Shown: positions 22,608 to 32,660 of the stretch, piece after piece
How positions within the stretch are numbered: position 1 is the first letter of the stretch
Layout of the letters: each line of letters starts with the position of its first letter
Assembly: GCF_000499845.2 (NCBI RefSeq)
Contig: NC_023758.2
Location: forward strand, 10,699,927-10,763,926
DNA length: 64,000 nt
Reading direction: 5' to 3'
From: Phaseolus vulgaris
Lineage: Eukaryota; Streptophyta; Magnoliopsida; Fabales; Fabaceae
Notes under the pieces: model-generated
The model's database searches: none
What the model was told of the DNA's origin: nothing
What the model saw: the letters and a program-made list of their open reading frames with translations, nothing else
Made by a program: the position numbers and the translations under genes

Positions 22608-23891
22608 ATGGAAGTAGAACCCTCGAATGAGGCGACACCTACGAAGTCAATGCTTGGCGAGGCCGCACCCATAGGGACGACGCCTAAAGCAGACGCGCAC
22701 ACAGAGGAGAGGCATGACGACGCTTCGTCCGTAGAGGAGGCGTCGCCTAGAGAGCACTACGAGGCGACGCCCCCAAAAGAAGATAGCAGAGACCAACCGG
22801 CAGCCAATGTGGTGGAGAGACAGATCGGCGGCAAAACGTTCAAGCTGGGGCGTTTGTTGAGCCAAGAGGAACAGGACGAAGTGGCGGAGGTGATTTCACG
22901 CCACTTAAATGCTTTTGCGTGGTCCGCCTCAGACATGTCGGGCATCGACCCTGACTTTTTATGCCACCACCTTAGCATGGACGCCACGGTTCGCCCTGTG
23001 CGACAGAGGAGGAGAAAGTTTAACAAAGAAAGGCGCCTCGTGGTGAAGGAAGAGACACAAAAGTTGTTGAGTGCTGGACACATCCGGGAAATCCAATACC
23101 CTGAGTGGCTGGCCAACGTCGTTCTGGTGAAGAAAGCAAACGGGAAGTGGAGGATGTGTGTGGACTTCACAGACTTGAACAAGGCGTGCCTCAAGGATTC
23201 ATATCCACTACCCAGCATTGACGCCCTGGTAGATAGTGCCTCGGGTTGCGAGATGCTTAGCTTTTTGGACGCTTTTTCAGGGTACAATCAGATCAAGATG
23301 CACCCGAGGGACGAGGGTAAAACAGTATTCATGATAGAGACATGTAGCTACTGCTACAAAGTGATGCCGTTTGGGTTAAAGAATGCAGGCGCCACCTACC
23401 AGAGGTTAATGGACAAGGTCCTGGTGCCTATGTTAGGGAGGAACGTACAAGCCTACGTGGATGACATGGTGGTAGCTTCGCACGATAGGAGGCAATATAC
23501 AACAGATCTGGAAGAGTTGTTCGCCACCATCTCAAAGTATCGCCTCAAGCTGAACCCTGAGAAGTGTGTTTTTGGGGTTGAGGTGGGAAAGTTTTTAGGC
23601 TTCATGCTTACGGAGAGGGGAATTGAGGCAAACCCTGATAAGTGCACCGCCATCATCGCTATGAGGAGCCCGACATCAGTGAAGGAAGTGCAACAGCTGA
23701 CAGGGCAAATGGCAGCATTATCAAGGTTCGTTTCTGCAGGAGGAGAGAAAGGACACCCCTATTTCCCGTGCCTCAAGAGAAATAGCCGCTTTGCGTGGAC
23801 CGACGAGTGTGAAGCAGCATTCCTCAAGTTGAAAGAGTACTTGGCAACGCCACCAGTGCTTTGCAAACCAGTGGCAGGCATGCCCCTCTGA
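22608..23891 (+). pseudogene. Tat reverse transcriptase
   Basis: A 427-aa open frame. A low-complexity acidic linker (~1-75) is followed by 'HLNAFAWSASDMSGIDPDF' and the RT domain (~110-330): 'LVKKANGKWRMCVDFTDLN', 'LSFLDAFSGYNQIKMH', 'MPFGLKNAGATYQRLM', and an intact catalytic box Y-V-D-D at 23454-23465. The thumb/connection ('SRFVSAGGEKGHPYF') follows. A stop at 23889-23891 interrupts the pol polyprotein just before RNase H. RT itself looks complete, but it lies inside a broken pol. Confidence 0.9.
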
Positions 23892-24270
23892 CTATACTTT
23901 GCGGTAACAGAGCGGGCCATCAGTTCTGTGCTAGTCCAGGAGCAGGACCAAGTATAGAGGCCCATTTATTTTGTGAGTAAAGCCTTGCAAGGCCCGGAGA
24001 CGAGGTATCAGTCGCTGGAGAAGGCAGCATTGGCCGTGGTATTCTCGGCCAGGAGGCTCCGCCACTACTTTCACAGTTTTACAGTAGTGGTGATGACGAA
24101 CTTTCCCATCCAGAAGGTACTACAGAAACCTGACGTTGCGGGAAGGATGGTTCGCTGGGCAGTGGAGCTGTCGGAGTTTGACATCCGGTACGAGCCCAGA
24201 GGATCTATAAAAGGTCAAGTATATGCGGACTTTGTTGTAGAGCTATCACCCGGAGGCGACCAAGAGGCGG
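23892..24270 (+). pseudogene. Tat gypsy-type RNase H (first)
   Basis: Continues the pol frame after the stop at 23889. It reads an RNase H start near 23895-23950, a stop near 23955, then from 23973 'PETRYQSLEKAALAVVFSA' and 'RHYFHSFTVVV', the usual gypsy RNase H and connection. It ends with 'VELSEFDIRYEPRGSIKGQ', the link leading into the second RNase H. Confidence 0.8.
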
Positions 24271-24700
24271 ACCCAGGATCGAAGTGGTCGCTCTCGGTCG
24301 ATGGTTCGTCCAACCAACAAGGAAGTGGAGCATGAATAGTCTTGGAAGGACCTAATGGCTTGCTGATCGAGCAAGCTTTACGCTTCGCTTTTAAAGAGAG
24401 CATAACCAAGCTGAGTACGAGGCACTGATAGCAAGGATGCTCCTGGCCAAAGAAATGGGTGCACAGAACCTCTTGGTAAAGAGTGATTCACAGCTAATCA
24501 CAGGGCAAGTCTCGAGAGAATTTTAGGCTAAGGACCCACAAATGGCGGTGTACCTGAGGTATGTCCAGCTGCTAAGGGGAGCATTAAGCGCTCTTGAACT
24601 AGTACATGTCCCAAGGGAGCAGAATGCGAGAGCTGACCTGCTTGCCAAGCTGGCCAGCTCAGGCAATGGGGGCAGACAGAGGACAGTGATCCAAGAGACA
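24271..24700 (+). pseudogene. Tat second (archaeal-type) RNase H
   Basis: 'WSLSVDGSSNQQGSGA' (24286 on), then an in-frame stop at 24334. The frame shifts within the A-rich stretch near 24390-24405. 'LLVKSDSQLITGQVS' (about 24472-24515), a stop near 24525, and 'NARADLLAKLASS' (about 24627-24662) follow. These are the catalytic blocks of the extra RNase H acquired by Tat elements (D in the first, D in 'SDSQ', D in 'ARADLL'). Two stops and one frameshift are seen. Confidence 0.8.
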
Positions 24701-25003
24701 CTCAAAGCTCCGCGGAAATTCGTGGAAGATAACAGGGTGGACGTCCTCCATATTGGTACAGCAAGAGGAAGGTCGAGGAGTCATCGTTCTTTGACTCAAG
24801 ATACGATGAAGAGACCTCGCATCAGCACATACGCGGAAGCACCCGGGGAAGGAAAGCATACGCAGGTATATACTTTGGCCAAGGGAGACACTTGGATGAC
24901 GCCATACAGGTGATACCTGGCGGATGGGATTCTCCCGGCGGAACCAAAAGAAAGCAAGAAGATTAAGAGGAACACTGCAAGATATACCCTGGTAGACGGG
25001 ATA

Positions 25004-26119
25004 TTGTTCAGACACGGGTTCACACACCCCATCCTGACATGCGTAAGCGGCAACGAGTGCATCAGGATAATGGCTGAACTCCACGAAGGTATTTGCGGGA
25101 GCCACATGGGGGGAAGGTCTTTAGCTTCTAAAGTGGTACGTGCCGGCTTCTACTGGCCAACGGTGAAAGAGGATTGCGTGCGACACGCCCAGCGTGTCAA
25201 GCAGTGTCAAAGGCACACTGATTGGCACAAGGCGCCGCCAGAGGAGTTGAGATCCATATATAGTCCATGGCCCTTTCATACGTGGGGAATCGACATCCTA
25301 GGCCCGTTCCCAGTGGCGATAAGACAGATGAAGTACCTGATCGTCGCCATTGAATACTTCACCAAGTGGATAGAGACGGAGCCTGTGGCCCAGATTACTG
25401 CGCACAAGGTGCAGCATTTTGTTTGGAAGAACATCGTGTGTCGCTTCGGTGTGCCTAGGTGGCCGATGTCCGACAATGGCACCCAGTTTGCAAGCCAACA
25501 ACTGAGAAACCTGTGCGCAGAGGTAGGCATCAAGCAGGTGTTCGCATCAGTCGAACACCCCCAGACGAATGGACAAGTAGAGTCAGCAAATAGAGTTTTG
25601 CTGAGAGGGCTGAAGAGAAGATTAGAGAAAGTTAAAGGGGTGTGGGCAGAAGAAGTGCCGAGGATTGTATGGGCGTACCACACCACACCCCTATCTGCCA
25701 CCATGGAAACGCCTTTTACTCTAGTATATTGGTCAGACACGATGATTCCAGTCGAGATCCACGAGAGCTCGCCACGTTACCAGAATTTTGTGGCTGAAGA
25801 GTCCAATGAAGAAAGGCGAGTGAACCTAGACTTACTAGACGAAGCCAGGGAGGAAGCAAGAATAAAGGCCGAGGCAGTGAAGAGAAGAGTGGAGCGACAA
25901 TATAACTCTAAGGTGAAGCCGCGGCAATTCCAGGTTGGTGACTTAGTCATGAGGAAGGCTCACCCATATGAGCTAGAAAATAAGTTATCTCCCAAATGGA
26001 CCGGACCCTTCAGAGTCACCAAAGCCAAGAGGAATGGTTCATACAATCTAGAGACTTTGGAAGGAGGTCCCATTCCACGCAGCTGGAACGCGGCCAATTT
26101 GAAATTTTATTTCAGTTAA
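25004..26119 (+). pseudogene. Tat integrase
   Basis: A 371-aa open frame separated from RNase H by a stop near 24913. It holds a zinc-binding N-terminus, the catalytic core with D ('WGIDILGPFP'), D ('MSDNGTQFAS') and E ('NGQVESANR'), and a C-terminal module ('FQVGDLVMRKAH...LSPKWTGPF'). In the HHCC motif the usual C-x2-C pair reads 'RVKQCQRH', so the first cysteine appears to be valine. The DDE triad is intact. It terminates at TAA 26117-26119. Confidence 0.9.
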
Positions 26120-26306
26120 GTTATGTCAATTAAGAATAACGAAATACAAGTTGTAAAGGGGACACTCTTTTTCCCTCTCGGGGTTTTTTAATGAGGTCAC
26201 CCAAGTAAAAAAGAAGTTCAAGAAAACTTTGTCTCAGTCTTTTCTCCTCCCACTCAAAGTGTAAGACCAAAGGTTAAAGAAATAAAAGACAAAGACTCAA
26301 GGCAGC

Positions 26307-26433
26307 GTCAGGCGTCGCCAAGATGAGGCATCGCCAAGATGGAGGCGTCGCTAAAATGAGATGTCGCCAAGGTGGAACATCGCCAAGATAAAGAGTCGCC
26401 AAGGTGAGGCGTCGCCAAACGTAGGCATCGCCA
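26307..26433 (+). repeat. GGCGTCGCCAAG-type minisatellite after pol
   Basis: Seven or eight imperfect copies of a ~17-18-base unit with core GGCGTCGCCAAG(A/G)TGAG. The same core forms the short tandem array inside the LTRs and lies in the partial LTR at 28768-28803. Confidence 0.85.
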
Positions 26434-26523
26434 AATAGGGAGCATACATCAGAATTCGAAGCAAGCAGTAAGAACACATGCATGCGCCTAGAGCTCAAGA
26501 TGACAGGTATGTCCAACACAAGG

Positions 26524-26708
26524 TGCAACCCGAGAGCTTAGTCCCTGGGCAGGGGTTAAGGGATTCCTTCGGGACACCCCCTCCTCAGCCCCGGTATCAG
26601 ATGTGCGATAAGGTAAAACCCGGGAGTTTTAGTCCTTGAGCAGGGGTTAGGGGATTCCTTTGGGACACCTCCTCCTCAAGTATGAATAACTAGCCCCGGT
26701 ATCAGATG
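26524..26708 (+). repeat. Two tandem ~85-100-bp units
   Basis: Each unit reads 'AACCCGRGAG...TTAGTCC', then a GCAGGGGTTA-type box, 'GGGATTCCTT', 'GGGACACC', and ends with 'CCCCGGTATCAGATG'. The second unit has an additional ~17 bases before the final box. No coding content. Confidence 0.75.
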
Positions 26709-26720
26709 GGAACACTTTGC

Positions 26721-26962
26721 CTTGGTGTTTTTAGACACCCTGAGGACGATACGGCGCTGCTGTAGTAGGCCTCTCCTCAGGCGTGGGCACCAAGCACCAA
26801 AAGATAAGGGACAAGTTGCCTTGGTGTTTGAGACACTCCATGGACGATACATCGCTGTTATACAGGCCTCTCCATGGGCGTGGGCACCAAAGTGCGACTT
26901 TGTCCCAAGTGTTAGACACGTTGAGGACACCCAGATCAGGTCTCTCCTCGAGCATGGACACT
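26721..26962 (+). repeat. Tandem stem-loop array, first copy (three units)
   Basis: Unit 1 (26721-26794): outer stem CTTGGTG/CACCAAG, CAC/GTG, inner stem CTGAGGA/TCCTCAG. Unit 2 (26820-26890): outer stem TTGGTG/CACCAA, CAC/GTG, inner stem CCATGGA/TCCATGG. Unit 3 (about 26906-26962): weaker, inner GAGGA/TCCTC. Loops share a 'CGATAC...GGCCTC' framework. The two inner stems differ in sequence but both pair fully. Role unknown. Confidence 0.75.
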
Positions 26963-27348
26963 CAGTACATATGAGATAAGCCCTCCTAAACACAATGGGA
27001 AGGTGCTGGAGGTAACGCACGCAACACGATAGAGGAAGCAGAAGTAGACGCAAGTATGCAAAGACAAAGTGGGTAGCGTTTAAACATAATCGAAGTATGA
27101 ATCAAAAGTTACAGTTACAGACAAAGTTCCAGATAATTGCAGGCTGGACAAAAGGTAATCATGTACACGTTCAATGTTTATACGAAAAGAAAAACCAGGC
27201 CGCTCTTCAGTGGACCTCGGAGTTTGAGCAAGGTAACAATGAAGCCCCGTCCTCGGACCTCAACGCCTGGGCCAACAGCGACCTTTGTTGTCGGTTTATC
27301 TTCGAACCTGCACCAAAAGAGACAAGCATGGTGAAAGACGGGCACAAA

Positions 27349-28191
27349 CTAAGGCACCACAAGATAAATCATGCAAGAACCCAGCAAAGGCGAAGAATGG
27401 GAGGTTATAAGGAAATCTCTCGTACATATGTATTTCTCCAAGGCCTCAGCGTTGTACTCCAGACTTATCAAGGCGGCAACGTCAAAACCCCCCGCCCTAG
27501 CCAAGATCTGACAAGCTTCCTGATCGTTCAAAGGCAACCTCTTAAGAGGCTTGGACTTCAGGGCTCTTGTCTTCTTTACCCAGTACAGTGGAAAGCCGTC
27601 AAGGGCGGAGGGCACGAGGTCGGAACAGCAAATCTTAAAGAACTTGCCTTTCCACCCTATGAAGGAGTGCTGGAAGGGGGTTAGGAGGACCCTGCCGGGA
27701 ACATTGCTGAGGGTCACCCAAATGTTGTTTCTTTGCCTCTTCACCTCAAAGAAGTGAAGAAAGATGTCCACAGAAGGTGCACGCCCCAGGAAACCAAACA
27801 GTATCTCGAAGGCTTTGACGAAAGCCCAGCTGTTAGGGTACAGTTGGGCTGGGGCAGCATTGATTTCCGTTAACAGTTCCCTCTCGAACCTAGAGAAGGG
27901 CAGGCGCACACCGACGCTCTTAAAGACTACCTAATAAAAGTAGAAAAAAGGGACCCCGTTGTTGGCCCGCTTGTCCCCACACACCGGCTCCCCTAAGGTG
28001 CAAGGACGCACGACGATATCGTCATCATGCCTCTTCGCGAAGGCACGGTGGTCATAGGTACTCGGGTCCCCCACATGTTCCCTCCAGGCCCTAACTGAAA
28101 GTAAGCTCGAGCACTCGTTAAGAAGTTCGCGCGAAGCCCACGCGTAAAGTTCTTTATGGTTAACTCTAGGGGAAGAAGGGTTGGCAAACAT
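27349..28191 (-). pseudogene. Antisense Transposase_28-like gene, copy A, exon 1
   Basis: Antisense to the element. Starts at Met (28189-28191, 'MFANPSSPRVNHKEL') and runs in one frame through a single nonsense codon (27931-27933) to 'LPFSRFERELLTEINAAPA', 'YPNSWAFVKAFEILFGFLG', 'VDIFLHFFEVKRQ', 'WKGKFFKI' and 'FPLYWVKK'. These are the core of the Transposase_28 domain. A plausible splice donor lies just upstream of 27420. A short homologue of copy B's second exon ('RSLLAQALR') follows near 27300 and soon degenerates, so the coiled-coil exon is largely missing. Tat elements are known to carry antisense ORFs here; the function is unknown. Confidence 0.7.
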
Positions 28192-28678
28192 GTTAGCACG
28201 AGCTGTCAATGAAGGAACTAAAAGACCAAAGAAGAAAGTTTTAGCGGTAGTGCAGAAGGAAAAAGTCAACGAGGAAAGAATGCAGCGAGGGTTCTTTGGA
28301 AAGAAGATGAACAATATGAAAGGGATGCGAAAAGGTGGAAACAAGGGGTTGAAGCACGGGATTTCAAAGACTCAAGCGTTGCAACTAAAGCGCCAAAGAA
28401 TGCTAACTGGGCACCGTGCGATTGAGCCACGTATGAGGAGATTGGAGGACGACCCTTAGCGTCCCTTTTTCTCATTCAGAGAGTGTCATATCGACAGAGT
28501 CCCCGAGGGTACAACGCGCCGGCAAAGAAGAGAATATCGTGTCAAAGGCTCAGAAAGTGTCAAGATCAAATCGAGCAGGGGAACGTCCCATCAGTAGTAT
28601 GGAAAATACCACATGAATAATGAGCGAGACCTCAGCCTTTTCGCTGAGACAAGTGTCAGCTGAAGACTGGGGAGCTTG

Positions 28679-28893
28679 TGTACCGTCCCGGCCCCGGGCG
28701 TTGACCAGAGTCAAAGTCAAAGTCAACGTTAAGGGCAAAGTCAACAGATTGATTGCACCAGGCGTCGTCAAGGTAGGGCGTCGGCAAGACAGGGCGTCGT
28801 CAAGCAAGTCATCAGCAGTGTTACTCCCCGATACCCATGGGAAGGAAAGACCATGGAGGGAGTGACCCCACGGGAGGCTTCAGGCCCGCCTAG
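28679..28893 (+). repeat. Partial LTR inside the Tat element
   Basis: 215 bases matching the first ~250 bases of the element's own LTRs, from TGTACCGTCC to 'GGCCCGCCTAG'. It is preceded by the same polypurine-like context as the true 3' LTR ('GAAGACTGGGGAGCTTG'). It ends abruptly and joins sequence homologous to 26717 onward. Confidence 0.9.
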
Positions 28894-28895
28894 TG

Positions 28896-29145
28896 CTTGG
28901 CGTTTTTAGACACCCGGAGAACGATACAGCGTTGTTGTAATAGGCCTCTCCTCAGGCGTGGGCACCAAGCACCAAGAGATGAGGGACAAGTTGCCTTGGT
29001 GTTTGAGACACTCCATGGACGATACGACACTGTTATACATGCCTCTCCATGGACGTGGGCACCAAAGTGCAACTTTGTCCCAAGTGTTTAGACACGCTAA
29101 GGGCACCTAGAGCAGGTCCCTCCTCGAGCGTGGACACTCAGTACA
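28896..29145 (+). repeat. Tandem stem-loop array, second copy
   Basis: A duplicate of the array at 26721-26962. Unit 1' (28896-28969) keeps the outer stem but its inner 5' arm has mutated to CCGGAGA. Unit 2' (28995-29065) keeps CCATGGA/TCCATGG and the outer stem. Unit 3' (about 29080-29135) is weak. Confidence 0.75.
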
Positions 29146-29628
29146 GATGAGATAAGCTCTCCTCGCCCTTGAGCGACGTCAAGGCCAAAGAAGAAACGAG
29201 ATCCCTCCCCCTTTTTCCCATCTTGAAGTGATGGAAGAACCAACTGTGCCTCTAGCAGTAAGTGTCTGAGAGCTCGAAACAAGCAAGTAGAAAGCCAATT
29301 GAAAGCCAATTAAGGGCTTTCATGAGCCTAGAAGGCCGGGGAGACTCGAAGAATAAGAAGAAGAAGAAGCGTGAAAGCGTGAGATGCCAAAGGCAAGAAA
29401 AATACGAGAGCCTAGTGAGGCTCTAAGAGTAGAGATAGCAGTCCAATGGCGTTCGGTTTCTCAGGAATGAGCAAGCAATAAAACGGAGATTAATAGTGAA
29501 AGTAAAGCATAGATTGCGTTCCCAGTAAATGTATAGAAGGGTCAAGTGCTATAAACGTTGAGATATTTACAAGTCACAAAAGCAAAGGAAAAGACAAAAA
29601 GTAAAAATGGAGGCTGAGGGCCTGCAGT

Positions 29629-31909
29629 TCAATCATCCAGATCAAGAGGCACCACCTTTCCATCAACGATGTGGCTGGTAGGGTCGCAGTTCGAGACGTT
29701 AATCACTGGGTTCTCACAAGATGCTTGAGCTAGGGCCTCCTTGAAGCCTTCATCGAATACGCCCGCCATCTCGTTGGTGAGCTCCTGGTTTGCCCTCTCC
29801 AGCTCGTCAATCCTGGAATCCTTGGACGCCAGCTGCTTGTCCAAGAACTCCTTCCCCACCTGGAACTTGTTGGCTTCAGTGTGGAGTCTCTTACACTCAG
29901 CTTGGAGAAGGTCGAGGGCCTCGACCTTTGCCGCCAGGGCACCCTCAGCCTCAGTCAGCTTCTGTCCCCGAGCAGCATACAGTTCTTCAAGTTTTTTCTA
30001 CTGCACTTCGGAGGCACGAACCACCTCTTGGAGACCAATGTTCTGGATTTGGTGGAAGGTGAGGTGGGCCAGCAGGTCTGCATACGCTTGTTTGACCTCA
30101 TGCGCGTATGCTTCGGCCCCCTCTTTGGCCTCTTGGGTCATCTTCAGTGAAGCTTGGTGGGCTTCCTCCCTAAGCCCCCAAGCCTGTTTCTCCTCCTTCA
30201 GTGCCCCCACCTCCTGTTTCAGCCTCTGGAGGGCCTGCCTCCCCGTTACAACGCTCTGGGCCTGGGAGCGCCAGTCGAGTGCTATCGCCAGGAAGGCCCC
30301 CATGTAGAAGGGCATGCCTTCTCCCCTGTTGGGGTTCCCTGGCGACATCCCCTCGGTGAATCCCCGCGTCAACTGCCTGAAGAGGGGGCGGGGGATCAGA
30401 ATTTTGGGGGGAGATGGAACAGGAGCAGGCGCGGGAGGGGCTGAACCTGAAGCTACAACTGCTACAGGCAGTGGTAGTGGCGGAGGAACAGACTCAGCCC
30501 CTTCATCTCGTTCTTCTTGGACTGTTTGAGGTGGAGACGACGTGGCACTTAGAGGGTTGTCCCTTAGAGAATCCACGCCACCTGGAGACGCGGTTAGTAG
30601 GGTAGGGACCCTAGTAGCCCTCCTCTTTTAGAAGACCAAGCCGCCATCTGAGTCTTCGCTATCAAAGGTTATCTCCAGCACCCTTTTCCCTTTATCTGGG
30701 GGTGCTGGAGCACATGTTGACGTTGCGGCCAGTGGGACCGCATCAATGGGAGAGGGGGAGGTAGGAGTTTGGTATGTTTGGGGAGAGGATGGTGGAGATG
30801 GTAGGGAAGTGACGGGCGCGGGGGAAGTAGTGGGAGGCACGTTGAGGGCGAGGGAGTCCCCACCTCCCTTGGCGGGTTTTATTTGCTTTAAGGCCTTGGC
30901 GAGTGTGCGGCGCCTTGAAAAGTCCATTATCGAACCTGCATCAGTCAGAATAACCAAGCAAAGATGAATTCGGGTGAGGAAGAATGAAAGCACATGCAGG
31001 CAAACCACTGAAGTTCAAGCAATTCAAGTAAGTTCACATAACCTCAACGATTCGAACAATCTAAGTATATTCAAACAAGACCAAGTAAGTGCAAGCAAGT
31101 TCAAGCAGATGTAATCAAAAGCAAATACCGAAGTAGGTGGAGAGGCCGTGAGCCTTGAACTCGTTGGCAATGAGCTTGGCGGTGTCGAAGACTACCCCGA
31201 GCCCAGCCAAGGCCTTGCATACCTCCCTGTCAGCGGAGGCAAGTTCATCCAAGGCCTTGGGCTTGGTCGATAGGGGCTTCTCCGACCAGTACAGGGGAAA
31301 GCCCTCCAGTGCAGTGGGATCGAATTTAGTGGCGCACCTTGAAGAACTTTCCCCTCCACCCCTTGAACGAGTTTTGGAAGAGGGTGAGGATGATGCGGCC
31401 GGCGACGCTGGAGAAGCTCATCCAGAGACTCTTGCCCTGCTTCTTCACCTCGAAGAAGTGAAGAAAGACGTCCACGGAGGGGGGGATGCCCAAGTACCCG
31501 CAGAGAATTTGGAAACCCCTTACGAACGCCCAGCTGTTGGGGTGAAGCTGGGCAGGGGCAGTGTTAATCTCGGTGAGTAACTCCCTTTCGAAAGGAGTAA
31601 GGGGAAGGCGCAAACCCACTCGCTTAAACACCATTTGGTAGATGAAGAAGAAAGGGCTTCCCCCAATGGCCCTTTCGTCTACGCAAACGGGTTCCCCTGG
31701 CTTTGCACGGCACACAAAGATGTGGGAGTCGTGGGTCTTATGGAACGCGTTGAAGTTGTAGAGTGTGGGGTCCCCCTGTGGGCTTCAACATCTTCGACAG
31801 AGGTCAAGGTGGAGCACTCCGCAAGAAGTTCATCGGAGGCCCAGCGGTATTCCTCTTTGTAGCTGGACCTGGGGGGCGAAGGATTGGCGGTACTCTTGTC
31901 TCGTGCCAT
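29629..31909 (-). pseudogene. Antisense Transposase_28-like gene, copy B (two exons)
   Basis: Exon 1 31909-31129, intron 30936-31128 (GT-AG on the minus strand), exon 2 30935-29629. Exon 1 starts 'MARDKSTANPSPPRSSYKEE', suffers a frameshift at a G-run near 31771-31778, then reads 'LPLTPFERELLTEINTAPA', 'HPNSWAFVRGFQILCGYLG', 'WRGKFFKV' and 'FPLYWSEK'. Exon 2 starts near 'MDFSRRRTLAKALKQIKPA', passes through a Pro/Ser-rich linker, then a long heptad-rich coiled coil ('LQRLKQEVGALKEEKQAWG' onward) to the stop at 29629-29631. Two nonsense codons interrupt exon 2 (near 30628 and 29998). Length and layout parallel the plus-strand gene at 6005-12379. Function unknown. Confidence 0.7.
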
Positions 31910-32650
31910 CCAATCAAGAGCTGAAGAACGAAGGAGAAAAGAAAGGGTTTAGTGAAAGGGGGAATCGAAGAGGAGAAAGGGGGAAAAGAGAAAGCCCTAG
32001 ACCAACCCTACCCACGCGAGAAAGAGAACGACAATGGGGGAACAAGGAAACGCAAGAACAGTACAACAGTGCAAGAAGATAAACAGTCCCAGGCAGTTCA
32101 TTAACACACAGGGCAATGCAGTGAAGAGGAAGAGTCATGGAGGGGGAAAAATCATACCTTTGAGTATTGGAGTGGTTGGAGATGGAGAGTGTGCAGGAAG
32201 AACGAAGATCGCAGAGAGTCTCGAGCGTTCAGAGAAAGAAGATGAACAGTGGAGTGCGAAAGAGAGTGAATGGAACAGTGGCTTCGAGCGCGGGCTCTGG
32301 GGTAACTTAAACGTTACGAAGGAAGCCCAAAGGATATTAAATCAGGACCGTTCGATGAGTCCACGTGTCGCAGGATCATGCGCTCCCTGGGAGCGCAAAA
32401 GGCTTTGGATGGTGACCGCGTGATGGGCCACGTGGCGAGCGATTAAGCGTGACCCAAAGCATCACTTATCCCGATTCAGAGGATGTCCCGTCAGCCATTA
32501 AAAAGATGTCATGTCAACTGCTCAGGGAATGTCACGTCAACTGTTCGGGGAATGTCACGTCAGCAAGAATGACATGTCACCAGAGTGCCACGTGGATGGC
32601 GTGGGCGAGGCCTTAGTCTTTTCGCTGAAGACAAGTCACCAGCTCAAGAC
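31910..32650 (+). other. Tat 3' region upstream of the polypurine tract
   Basis: Non-coding on both strands as far as I can see. On the minus strand this is where a promoter and leader for antisense copy B would lie. Near 32485-32590 there are repeated 'ATGTCACGTCA'-type boxes (several TCACGTCA/CACGTGG cores), which resemble ACGT-core bZIP sites. Confidence 0.4.
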
Positions 32651-32660
32651 TGGGGGCTTG
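32651..32660 (+). promoter_or_regulatory. Tat polypurine tract
   Basis: TGGGGGCTTG lies directly before the 3' LTR start TGTACCG. A near-identical context precedes the internal LTR fragment. Confidence 0.7.

Noticed and set aside
27097..27684. 195-aa plus-strand frame
   Set aside because: It is the complement of antisense copy A, which contains recognisable Transposase_28 motifs.
29741..30307. Ser/Ala-rich plus-strand frames
   Set aside because: They are shadows of the minus-strand coiled-coil exon of antisense copy B.
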